DNA from: Mycoplasmatota bacterium
GTDB taxonomy: Bacteria; Bacillota_I; Bacilli_A; Izemoplasmatales; Izemoplasmataceae
Direction: 5' to 3'
Assembly: GCA_030641535.1 (NCBI GenBank)
Contig: DAOWHG010000033.1
Location: forward strand, 1 to 9,859
Length of the DNA: 9,859 nt
Shown: piece after piece, positions 1 to 7,032 of the stretch
Numbering within the stretch: the stretch's first letter is position 1
How the letters are laid out: each line of letters begins with the position of its first letter
The notes under the pieces: model-generated
Seen by the model: the letters and a program-made list of their open reading frames with translations, nothing else
The model's database searches: none
Told to the model about the DNA's origin: nothing
Program-made: the position numbers and the translations under genes

Positions 1-666
1 AATGTTTCTTTTACGGGGACATCTACGGAATCTGTAAAAAATGCAGAATCAAATCTTGAGGGTAATTATTTAGCTATAGTAAGTGATGTTAGAAATTATA
101 ATGATATTCAAAACGCAAAAGATATGGCAGTTAATAAATTTGCTGAAATAGATATATGGGTTAACAATGCTGGAGTTACACAAAGTAATGAAGTTGTTAG
201 TGATCTTGAAGTAGAAGAAATTAAAAAAGTGATAGGTATAAATATTACTGGATTGATTCTAGGAACTAAAGTAGCTTTGATCCAAATGAAAAAACAGAAA
301 TACGGGCATATTTATAATATGGAAGGGCTAGGTAGTGACAACAGAATGTATCCAAAAACAGCTATTTATGGATCATCTAAAAGACTTGTTAGATATTTTA
401 GTCACTCCAGTAATAAGGAACTAAAAGATTATGAAAATATATTTGTAGGAACAATCTCTCCAGGAATGGTATTTACTGAATTGCTTTTAAGTGGAACAAC
501 AAAAGAAAGCGAAAATATCTTTAGAATATTAGGAAATAAAGTAGAAGAAGTTACACCATTTTTAGTTAACAAAATGCTTGTTAATAAATTACATATTAAC
601 TGGTTAACAAATAGAAAAGTAATTTATCGATTTATAAAGAGTTTATTTATTAAAAACGATAAGTAA
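1..666 (+). CDS. Short-chain dehydrogenase/reductase (SDR), 5' end outside window
   Basis: The frame is open from base 1 to the TAA at 664-666, so the gene begins upstream and 221 residues are visible. It is a Rossmann-fold NAD(P)-dependent oxidoreductase. The glycine-rich cofactor loop lies outside the window. Visible are the Asp-Val of the adenine pocket (SDVRNY, visible residues 28-33), the NNAG motif (55-58), the YxxxK catalytic pair (Y123, K127 in YGSSK) and the SPG segment (153-155). The stretch NMEGLGS (106-112) before YGSSK resembles the NMDGAGS...YGSTK pattern of the NOL/NYC1-like SDR subgroup, with S112 as a candidate catalytic serine. The substrate cannot be told from sequence, and resemblance to chlorophyll b reductases need not mean that activity here. 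An internal ATG at 124 is not the start, because conserved SDR sequence continues upstream of it. The stop lies 13 nt before rlmN with no terminator between, so the two are probably co-transcribed. Confidence 0.88.
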   Translation, partial: NVSFTGTSTESVKNAESNLEGNYLAIVSDVRNYNDIQNAKDMAVNKFAEIDIWVNNAGVTQSNEVVSDLEVEEIKKVIGINITGLILGTKVALIQMKKQKYGHIYNMEGLGSDNRMYPKTAIYGSSKRLVRYFSHSSNKELKDYENIFVGTISPGMVFTELLLSGTTKESENIFRILGNKVEEVTPFLVNKMLVNKLHINWLTNRKVIYRFIKSLFIKNDK

Positions 667-679
667 TTGAGGTATATTT

Positions 680-1699
680 ATGGAAAAGATTTATGATTAT
701 ACATTAAGTGAATTAGAAGAAATGCTTGTAAGCTTTGACTTTAAGAAGTTCAACGCAAGACAAGTGTTTGAGTGGATATATAAAAAGGAAATTAAAGATT
801 TTACGATGATGAGCAATTTAAGTAAAACTTTAAGAGCTTTTTTAGTAGAAAATTTTACATTTTCTACTTTAGAAGTAAGCTCTCATCAAATTTCAAAAGA
901 CGGAACTGAAAAGTTCCTTTTTGAGTTAGAAGATAGAAACCTGATTGAGACAGTTTTAATGAGACATGATTATGGGAATAGTGTTTGTGTTACAACACAA
1001 CTAGGATGTAATATCGGATGTTCTTTTTGCGCATCTGGTCTTCAAAAGAAGAAAAGAGATTTAGAAGCTTATGAAATAGTTCTACAAGTTTTGAAAGTTG
1101 CTGAGATAACAAAAGAAAGAGTAAGTCATGTTGTTGTTATGGGAATTGGAGAACCATTTGATAATTATGATAGAACAATGAAATTTATTGATATTATTAA
1201 TTCGCCTTATGGCTTAGAAATCGGCGCTAGACACATTACTATATCAACTAGTGGTATTGTTCCCAAAATAGAACAATTCAGTTTAGAAACAAAGCAAGTG
1301 AACTTAGCGATAAGCTTACATGCTCCTAATAACGAGATTAGAACAAAACTTATGAAAATTAATAAAGTATATCCAATTGAAGATGTAATTAGAGCTTCTA
1401 GAGAATATGTTTTAAAGACTAATAGAAGAATCACTTTTGAATATATTTTATTGGATCATGTTAATGATGAATTAAAACACGCGAATGAATTATCTGATTT
1501 ACTTAGAGGAATTAACTGTTATGTCAATTTAATAAGATACAATGATGTTGTAGAATTTAATTTAAGAGGAAGTAGTGAAGAAAGAGCTAATGCATTTTAT
1601 TTAAAGCTTAAAGCAAGAGGCATTAATACCACTTTAAGAAGAGAAAAGGGTGGAGACATAGACGCTGCTTGTGGACAATTAAGAAGCAAGAAAATTTAA
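680..1699 (+). CDS. rlmN: RlmN: 23S rRNA A2503 / tRNA A37 C2-methyltransferase (radical SAM)
   Basis: A 339-residue protein of the usual bacterial RlmN length. It is a cytoplasmic radical-SAM enzyme that methylates C2 of adenine 2503 in 23S rRNA and A37 in some tRNAs, tuning the peptidyl-transferase centre and decoding. The radical-SAM cluster motif CxxxCxxC is C110, C114 and C117 (GCNIGCSFC). C103, seven residues before the cluster, and C331 (DIDAACGQLR) correspond to the two further conserved cysteines, including the one that carries the methyl group. The SAM-binding GIGEPFDNY (155-163), HITISTSGI (185-193) and ISLHAPN (211-217) match Bacillus YloN closely. The start is fixed by GAGG at 669-672, 7 nt before ATG 680. 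One oddity is that the segment usually read NLIPxN is NLIRYN (R286). The gene ends in a terminator, so it is separated from the TetR/ABC cassette. Confidence 0.97.
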   Translation: MEKIYDYTLSELEEMLVSFDFKKFNARQVFEWIYKKEIKDFTMMSNLSKTLRAFLVENFTFSTLEVSSHQISKDGTEKFLFELEDRNLIETVLMRHDYGNSVCVTTQLGCNIGCSFCASGLQKKKRDLEAYEIVLQVLKVAEITKERVSHVVVMGIGEPFDNYDRTMKFIDIINSPYGLEIGARHITISTSGIVPKIEQFSLETKQVNLAISLHAPNNEIRTKLMKINKVYPIEDVIRASREYVLKTNRRITFEYILLDHVNDELKHANELSDLLRGINCYVNLIRYNDVVEFNLRGSSEERANAFYLKLKARGINTTLRREKGGDIDAACGQLRSKKI

Positions 1700-1718
1700 T
1701 TATGAATTATCAATAAAT

Positions 1719-1748
1719 AAAAACACCTTTAAGAGGTGTTTTTGTTTG
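1719..1748 (+). terminator. Rho-independent terminator after rlmN
   Basis: The 10-bp arms AAAAACACCT (1719-1728) and AGGTGTTTTT (1734-1743) are perfectly complementary around a 5-nt loop. The downstream arm itself supplies the U-run, continued by GTTTG. It sits 19 nt after the rlmN stop and ends the SDR-rlmN unit. The -35 box of the next promoter starts within the end of this element, so spacing is very compact. Confidence 0.88.
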
Positions 1749-1774
1749 ACAAAATAACAAGCATGATATAGAAT
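1746..1774 (+). promoter_or_regulatory. Sigma-A-type promoter of the tetR-ABC operon
   Basis: A consensus -35 TTGACA (1746-1751) is followed after exactly 17 bp by TAGAAT (1769-1774), a 5/6 match to TATAAT. Transcription should start near 1781. The -10 box and start region overlap the inverted repeats at 1772-1805, the typical arrangement for repression by the adjacent TetR-family product. This is the only clear promoter I see upstream of tetR, the transporter genes, rsgA, rpe and thiN. Confidence 0.8.
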
Positions 1775-1805
1775 ATGAGTATATTCATATAAGTGCACTC
1801 ATATT
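1772..1805 (+). promoter_or_regulatory. Probable TetR-family operator (overlapping inverted repeats)
   Basis: Three copies of a TATGA/TCATA-type half-site lie here. AATATGAGT (1772-1780) and ACTCATATT (1797-1805) are perfect 9-bp inverted repeats with 16 bp between. Within them, 1773-1790 is an 18-bp palindrome (ATATGAGTATATTCATAT) in which 8 of 9 base pairs match. A second small perfect palindrome, AGTGCACT, is at 1792-1799. The block spans the end of the -10 box to just before the Shine-Dalgarno, where a bound dimer would block transcription. That the neighbouring TetR protein binds it is inferred from position and symmetry. Confidence 0.65.
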
Positions 1806-1822
1806 AATGAAGGAGGTATAAA

Positions 1823-2455
1823 ATGGCAAGAATATCTCAAGAAGAAAAAGAGAAAATCAGGCAAAAGATATTGGATGTTTCAAAAACATTCTTTTATGAT
1901 GTGGGGTATGAAAATACTTCTACTAAAATGATTGCTAAAAAGGTTGGAATTGCCGAGGGGACTATATTTAATTATTTCCCTACTAAAACAGATATATTAT
2001 TTGAATCCATTTATGATAATTATTTTGAAAATGTAGAAGAATATCAAGATCTTTTTGATCTAGAAGGAAATATTTCAGAAGTAGTAATTGATTATCTATA
2101 TAAATCAATGAATGTGATGCTTAGAATACCTCGAGCTATTTTAAGCGAAATGACTATTCAAGGTTTTAAACTAGCCAGAAAGAATCCAGGAAGATTCAAG
2201 AAATTTGCTGAATTAGATTTCAAGTATATTATGGATCTTGAACTGTATTTTAAGAAACTAATTGAAAGAAATATATTACAAGATGTAGATCCAAAACAAC
2301 TTAGCGAGCTTGTTTATAGTGCAGTGATGTTTGAAGTTATAATGTATCTTTATGATAAGACAATAAAAAAAGACATATTGAAACAAAATATTAAAACAAA
2401 AATAGATGTATTAATTAAAGGATACCTAAAAGGAGGAAAAACAAATGAGTATTAA
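1823..2455 (+). CDS. TetR/AcrR-family transcriptional regulator
   Basis: A 210-residue protein of normal TetR-family length, a cytoplasmic one-component regulator acting as a dimer. The N-terminal DNA-binding domain is clear: the helix-turn-helix covers about residues 33-52 (STKMIAKKVGIAEGTIFNYF), followed by the hallmark FPTKTDIL (52-59). The C-terminal ligand/dimerisation half (about 65-200) is all-helical in character and divergent, so the inducer cannot be named. The start is fixed by AGGAGG at 1811-1816, 6 nt before the ATG. The gene sits directly behind an operator-like palindrome and overlaps the ABC ATPase gene by 11 nt. That arrangement suggests it represses its own operon and senses a transporter substrate, such as a toxic peptide, lipid or drug. 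It occupies the position held by prpC in Bacillus. Confidence 0.93.
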   Translation: MARISQEEKEKIRQKILDVSKTFFYDVGYENTSTKMIAKKVGIAEGTIFNYFPTKTDILFESIYDNYFENVEEYQDLFDLEGNISEVVIDYLYKSMNVMLRIPRAILSEMTIQGFKLARKNPGRFKKFAELDFKYIMDLELYFKKLIERNILQDVDPKQLSELVYSAVMFEVIMYLYDKTIKKDILKQNIKTKIDVLIKGYLKGGKTNEY

Positions 2456-3146
2456 ATTAGAAAATGTAACAAAAACTTATTTTACAGGAGAAGTTGAAAC
2501 ACATGCTGTTAAGAATGTAGACTTAGAAATCAAAGATGGAGAATTTATAGTTTTACTTGGGCCTTCAGGTAGTGGTAAAAGTACCATGTTAAATATTATT
2601 AGTGGACTCGATACTCCGACAAGTGGAAAAATCTCGATTGATGAGGAAATCATAAGTGATATGAATTCTAAACAACTAACAAAATTTAGAAGAGACAATT
2701 TGGGATTTATCTTTCAACAATATAACTTACTTCAAACATTAAGTGTTAGTGAAAATGTTGAAGTAGGGCGAGAAGTAAGTTTGTTGCCGTTTACTGTTGA
2801 AGAAGTATTAGAACAAGTTGATTTGATTCCTCAAATCAATAAGTATCCTTTCCAATTAAGTGGGGGAGAACAACAACGTGTAAGTATTGCACGTGCAGTT
2901 GTAAAAAATCCTAAAATCATGTTTTGTGATGAACCGACTGGGGCACTTGATGAAGTAATGGCAAAAGAAGTTTTAGGAATATTACAAAAATTAAATGAAA
3001 AATATAAAACATCTGTTGTTTTAATAACTCACAATCCTAATATTGGAGCTATGGCTGATCGCATTATAAAACTTAATTCTGGAGAAGTAGTTGAGGTTAT
3101 TGAGAACAAAAACAAATTAAAAGCTTCAGAAATCTCTTGGGGATAA
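2445..3146 (+). CDS. ABC transporter ATP-binding protein, MacB/LolD (FtsE-like) type
   Basis: A 233-residue nucleotide-binding subunit that powers the FtsX-type permease encoded next. All ABC ATPase motifs are intact: Walker A GPSGSGKST (39-47), Q-loop Gln at 91 (FIFQQ), signature LSGGEQQ (138-144), Walker B IMFCDEP (158-164, catalytic E163), D-loop ALD (167-169) and the switch His196 (LITHN). The insertion pattern and the phrase QYNLLQTLSVSENV are typical of the MacB/LolD/BceA group, which pairs with FtsX-domain permeases. The start ATG 2445 has AAAGGAGG at 2429-2436, inside the end of tetR; the two genes overlap by 11 nt, which suggests translational coupling. The substrate is not deducible. 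Export of, or resistance to, peptides or lipophilic compounds is the usual role of such pairs. Confidence 0.95.
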   Translation: MSIKLENVTKTYFTGEVETHAVKNVDLEIKDGEFIVLLGPSGSGKSTMLNIISGLDTPTSGKISIDEEIISDMNSKQLTKFRRDNLGFIFQQYNLLQTLSVSENVEVGREVSLLPFTVEEVLEQVDLIPQINKYPFQLSGGEQQRVSIARAVVKNPKIMFCDEPTGALDEVMAKEVLGILQKLNEKYKTSVVLITHNPNIGAMADRIIKLNSGEVVEVIENKNKLKASEISWG

Positions 3147-3147
3147 A

Positions 3148-5514
3148 ATGTTATTTAGAAACGTCCTAAGAACACTTAAAAAACAATATATCCAACTATT
3201 ACTATTAGGAGTAATTATTACCTTAAGTAGTTTTATATATACTACAATGGATTATGGTGTTGGGGGAATACTAGTCCCAACAGAAGAATACTTCGAAGTT
3301 TCAAATCAAGAAGATTTTGCTATATCAATGCTTGACATGATACTTGAAGATGATGGAATATTTATAGCAAGTAACTGCGCTCTAACTTCTGAAGTTCATA
3401 CTTTAAGTGGATTAAAGAACATCGATAGTGCTTGTTACTATGATTTAATAGAAAACAGATTAAACATAATTGAAAACGAATATGATGATATTAATATTGA
3501 ACTAAGAGAGAACAAAGATGTTTATTTTAATTTTGATGAAACTTCATATAAAGTACGTTTTCTAAAAGCAACTTCAGAAATTAATTTAAGTTACTTCGTT
3601 GAAGGAAATGCTCCAGCGACTGATTCTGAAATTGCTATTTCAGAAGCTTTCGGAAAAAGTAATGATTTAGATGTTGGAGATACTTTAGATATCAATGGAA
3701 AAGATTATACAATAAGTGGATATGTACTTTTCCCTGATTATAGTCTTGCGCTATTTTCAGCGAATTTAATAATTGATAATAAATCTCAATCTCTAGGATT
3801 ACTTACAGATCAAGAATTTGAAAACTTAAATGAAAATATTGGTTTTGAAATTGCTGGGGATTTAACAAATGGAACAACAGAAGATGAATTTGAAGAAAAT
3901 GTAATTAATGATTTTCGTGATAATGATAACCTACCATTTGTAACTAATATAGTTTTAACTGTGAATAATATGCGTAGTGGAGCGATTTATGCTGAACTTG
4001 AAGGCGGAGAAGCAATGGGTCTTGGACTAAGTTTAATAATTGCCTCAATTGCGATATTAATTGTTGGAATAATGGTATCAAAGGTATTGGTTTCTCAAAG
4101 AGGAGCAATAGGAATATTAAAATCAATGGGATATTCTAACAGACAAATTACAATTCCTTATATTTTCTTTATTGCAATATTGTCGTTTCCTGCAATTGTA
4201 TTAGGGTATTTCTTTGGATCATTTGCAGCTCAACCAATGAGTGATCTATATAAAATGATTTACCTTTTACCAAGCTCCGCTGTTGAACATTCATTTGATA
4301 CATTTATAGTAGCTGTTATCGTACCTTTCTTATTCTTATTAGTTGTTAGTTATTTTATAATAAAAAGAATATTAAATCAGAAACCAGTTGAGTTATTAAA
4401 TCCTCAAATGGTAAGTAGTACAAATTTCTTAGCCAAAAAAATGGGGAAATTTCTAAAGAAATTAAAGATTACAAGCAAGATGAAACATTTACTACTTTAC
4501 CGCAATATGGTTAAATTTTTAGTGTTTGTAATTGGAATGTTTTTTGCAGCATTCTTAATACTATTCAGTTTTTCAATGTTAGATATATTTGATAAATTAA
4601 CTGTGGATTATTATAATAATACGAATCATAATTATATAGGTTATTGTGATATTGAATTACCATGTGATAATCCTACTGGAACTCAAGAAAAAGTTATTGA
4701 ATTACCAAGTGTAATACTAGGAGATGAAGAAGTATATTTAGTAGGACTTGAAAGTGATTCACTAATACATAAATTAGTTGACACTAAAGACAATGAAATA
4801 ACAAATAAACTAGATGATGGATTAGTAATTACTAAGTCTTTAAGCCTGATTAAAGGTTTTAAGGTGGGAGATTCATTGTTGCTTGAGATTGGTGATGAAC
4901 ATGTCTTAATAGATGTAATGGCAATCACTGAAGAGTATAGTGGAAATAAAGTTTATATGAGTAGAGAAGAACTCGGAGACATATTTGTAGATTCTACTGA
5001 ATACTATAATGTTATATACTCTGAAACAGAATTAAATGAAGATAATTTCATGATGATTATTAGCACAGAAAAAATTATGGAACAATCAGAAGTTATGCAA
5101 GGACTATTTGAAACTGTCTTTCTTATTATGATTGTAGTTTCTGTTATTATTGGAGCTATAGTGGTTTATATTCTAACGGTTATGACTATTGAAGATAATT
5201 TCTATAATATATCATTATTCAAGGTTATAGGGTATAATAATAAAGAGATAGATAAAATGATACTTGGAGGATATTTGGTATATGGAATAATTATATTCTT
5301 AATAACTATTCCTATAGCACTTGCTGCTTTTTATGGACTCACAGCTATATTTGCACAATATTATGAATTAGTGTTCCCATTTGATTTTGAAATTTGGCAT
5401 GCGGGAGTTAGTACAACTATGTTTATCATAATATTTTATACTGGTGCATTTGTGGCTAAAAGGCACCTTAATAGGATATCTCTTCAAGAAGCAATGAAAA
5501 TGTATCAAGTATAG
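3148..5514 (+). CDS. ABC transporter permease with two FtsX domains (MacB-like)
   Basis: A 788-residue integral membrane protein starting 1 nt after the ATPase stop. It appears to have eight membrane segments: about 12-32; three in the first FtsX domain (about 291-312, 336-357, 385-405); one at about 454-475; and three in the second FtsX domain (about 653-677, 707-731, 755-773). Two large hydrophilic, acidic regions (about 33-285 and 480-650) should lie outside the membrane, resembling the periplasmic-core-type domains of MacB-like transporters. The motif GILKSMGYSNRQI (about 322-334) and its partner LFKVIGYNNKEID (about 690-702) are the typical cytoplasmic coupling segments after the first helix of each FtsX domain. 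The 8-TM, two-FtsX layout fits a protein that works as a dimer or pseudo-dimer with the upstream ATPase. The local ribosome site is weak (GGGGAT), so translation is probably coupled to the ATPase gene. The substrate is unknown. Confidence 0.92.
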   Translation: MLFRNVLRTLKKQYIQLLLLGVIITLSSFIYTTMDYGVGGILVPTEEYFEVSNQEDFAISMLDMILEDDGIFIASNCALTSEVHTLSGLKNIDSACYYDLIENRLNIIENEYDDINIELRENKDVYFNFDETSYKVRFLKATSEINLSYFVEGNAPATDSEIAISEAFGKSNDLDVGDTLDINGKDYTISGYVLFPDYSLALFSANLIIDNKSQSLGLLTDQEFENLNENIGFEIAGDLTNGTTEDEFEENVINDFRDNDNLPFVTNIVLTVNNMRSGAIYAELEGGEAMGLGLSLIIASIAILIVGIMVSKVLVSQRGAIGILKSMGYSNRQITIPYIFFIAILSFPAIVLGYFFGSFAAQPMSDLYKMIYLLPSSAVEHSFDTFIVAVIVPFLFLLVVSYFIIKRILNQKPVELLNPQMVSSTNFLAKKMGKFLKKLKITSKMKHLLLYRNMVKFLVFVIGMFFAAFLILFSFSMLDIFDKLTVDYYNNTNHNYIGYCDIELPCDNPTGTQEKVIELPSVILGDEEVYLVGLESDSLIHKLVDTKDNEITNKLDDGLVITKSLSLIKGFKVGDSLLLEIGDEHVLIDVMAITEEYSGNKVYMSREELGDIFVDSTEYYNVIYSETELNEDNFMMIISTEKIMEQSEVMQGLFETVFLIMIVVSVIIGAIVVYILTVMTIEDNFYNISLFKVIGYNNKEIDKMILGGYLVYGIIIFLITIPIALAAFYGLTAIFAQYYELVFPFDFEIWHAGVSTTMFIIIFYTGAFVAKRHLNRISLQEAMKMYQV

Positions 5515-5528
5515 GAGGACTCATTATT
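5513..5528 (+). promoter_or_regulatory. Shine-Dalgarno that selects an ATT start for rsgA
   Basis: AGGAGG at 5513-5518 overlaps the permease stop codon TAG (5512-5514). It stands 7 nt before ATT 5526 and 4 nt before ATT 5523. There is no ATG, GTG or TTG in the rsgA frame at a usable distance. The next candidate, GTG 5568, is 49 nt away and would cut off conserved N-terminal residues. Confidence 0.7.
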
Positions 5529-6395
5529 AAAGGATTAATTACAAAATTAATCGGTGGACAATACACCGTGAGAGACGAAAACAATAATTCTCATGTGCTT
5601 AAGGCACGTGGGAAGTTTCGCCATACGAATGAGAGCCCAGTAGTGGGAGATAGAGTAATCTATGATGAGAAATTCATCACAGATATACTTGAGAGAAAGA
5701 ATATTTTAAATAGACCACCTATAGCCAATATTGATCAAACTATTATAATTAATAGTTGTGCAGAACCAGATTTTAGTTTTAATCTATTAGATAGATTTTT
5801 ACTATTAATTGAGCATGAAAGTATAAAACCGATTATTGTAGTTACTAAAACCGATTTAATGGGTGAAGAGAGACTTAAAGATTTAAAAAATAAAATTAGT
5901 TATTATGAAAAATATTATAGAGTAATTTATACAAGCACAGTAACTTTAGAAGGAACTGAAGAATTTAAGGAATTATTTAAGGACAAAATAAGTATTTTTG
6001 CAGGACAAACCGGAGCTGGTAAATCAAGCTTATTGAATGTTCTGGATACTAATTTAAATTTAAAAACTAATGAAATATCAAAAGCACTAGGTAGAGGTAA
6101 ACATACCACAAGACATTCGGAAATGTATGAATTATTTGGTGGGTTAGTCGCCGATACGCCAGGATTCTCAAAACTAGATTTCTTTGATATTAAAGTGGAA
6201 AATGTTCCGGATTGTTATATTGACTTCTTTGAATTATCAAGTCAATGTAAGTTTAGAGGTTGTAAACATATTGATGAACCAAAATGCAAAATCAAAGAAG
6301 AAGTAGAACTAGGAAATATATTAATAAATAGATATACTAATTATAAAACAATCATGGAAGAAATAAAAAATCAGAAGCCAATGTATAGGAAGTGA
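5526..6395 (+). CDS. rsgA: RsgA: ribosome small-subunit-dependent GTPase, apparent ATT start
   Basis: Circularly permuted GTPase (YjeQ/CpgA/RsgA) that acts late in 30S subunit maturation and binds the decoding region. From ATT 5526 the protein is 289 residues, close to the Bacillus length. It comprises an N-terminal OB fold (about 1-65), then G4 TKTD (107-110), G1 GQTGAGKSS (160-168), the RsgA-specific GRGKHTTRH (189-197), G3 DTPG (210-213) and a zinc site C241, C246, H248, C254. The order G4-G1-G3 is the family hallmark. The ATT start is preferred over GTG 5568 because the 14 added residues (KGLITKLIGGQYTV) match the conserved first strand of the OB fold and an ideal Shine-Dalgarno stands 7 nt upstream. 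The GTG has only a weak GGTGGA at 5553-5558. The gene follows the permease with 11 nt to spare and no promoter is visible. It ends in TGA, confirming the standard code. Confidence 0.93.
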   Translation: MKGLITKLIGGQYTVRDENNNSHVLKARGKFRHTNESPVVGDRVIYDEKFITDILERKNILNRPPIANIDQTIIINSCAEPDFSFNLLDRFLLLIEHESIKPIIVVTKTDLMGEERLKDLKNKISYYEKYYRVIYTSTVTLEGTEEFKELFKDKISIFAGQTGAGKSSLLNVLDTNLNLKTNEISKALGRGKHTTRHSEMYELFGGLVADTPGFSKLDFFDIKVENVPDCYIDFFELSSQCKFRGCKHIDEPKCKIKEEVELGNILINRYTNYKTIMEEIKNQKPMYRK

Positions 6396-6399
6396 TATT

Positions 6400-7032
6400 A
6401 TGAAAATTGCACCTTCGATATTATCCGCAGATTTTGGAAATCTAGAAAAATCAATCAACTTAGTAAGAAATGCAGAGTGGCTCCATATTGACGTAATGGA
6501 CGGGCATTTTGTGCCGAATATTACTATTGGACCAATTGTTATAAAAGGACTTAGGGGATATACAAAGCAAGTTTTGGATACACATTTAATGATTGAAGAC
6601 CCTTCCAAGTATCTTAATGAGTTTATTAAAGCTGGAAGTGATAGAATAACTTTCCATATTGAAACAACTCTTAACCCTATTGGAGTAATTAATCAGATTA
6701 GATCAGCTGGTGCTAGCGTTGGTATTTCTATTAAACCAAGTACTGAAGTTAGAGAAATAGCTGACTTGATTCCTCTTATTGACCAAGTTCTAATTATGAG
6801 TGTTGAACCAGGTTTTGGTGGACAAGAATTTATGCCTTACAGTTTAGAAAAAATTAAAGCAATAAGTGCTTTAAGAGATAAATTAAATAAGGATTTATTA
6901 ATTGTAGTTGACGGGGGGATAAATCAAGAGACTGCTGCTATGTGTAAAGAAGCCGGAGCTGATGTATTAGTAGCTGGATCATTTGTTTTTAATAGTGATG
7001 ATCCATATGCTAGAATCGAGAGTTTACGATGA
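6400..7032 (+). CDS. rpe: Ribulose-phosphate 3-epimerase
   Basis: A 210-residue TIM-barrel enzyme of the pentose phosphate pathway that interconverts D-ribulose 5-phosphate and D-xylulose 5-phosphate in the cytoplasm. It is slightly shorter than the usual 215-225. The active site is complete: S8 (PSILSADF), metal and acid/base residues H29 and D31 (HIDVMDGHFVPN), H62 (DTHLMIEDP) and D171 (VVDGGI). The phosphate-binding loop GFGGQ (138-142) and the phosphate-site GS (193-194) are also present. ATG 6400 lies 4 nt after the rsgA stop, with AGGA at 6387-6390 as ribosome site. The gene overlaps thiN by 4 nt (ATGA). The rsgA-rpe-thiN order is conserved in Bacillus. Confidence 0.97.
   Translation: MKIAPSILSADFGNLEKSINLVRNAEWLHIDVMDGHFVPNITIGPIVIKGLRGYTKQVLDTHLMIEDPSKYLNEFIKAGSDRITFHIETTLNPIGVINQIRSAGASVGISIKPSTEVREIADLIPLIDQVLIMSVEPGFGGQEFMPYSLEKIKAISALRDKLNKDLLIVVDGGINQETAAMCKEAGADVLVAGSFVFNSDDPYARIESLR

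Noticed and set aside
124..126. ATG 124 as start of the SDR gene
   Set aside because: The frame is open to base 1 and the upstream residues match the conserved SDR region before NNAG, so the true start is outside the window.
1207..1434. Open frame on the minus strand inside rlmN
   Set aside because: It is antisense to strongly conserved rlmN sequence, has no Shine-Dalgarno and its translation resembles nothing known; it is a shadow frame.
5568..5570. GTG 5568 as the rsgA start
   Set aside because: It would remove the conserved first strand of the OB fold and leave the ideal AGGAGG at 5513-5518 unused; only a weak GGTGGA stands before it.
6321..6608. 95-codon minus-strand frame across the rsgA-rpe junction
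   Set aside because: It covers conserved coding sequence of both real genes on the other strand and has no supporting signals.
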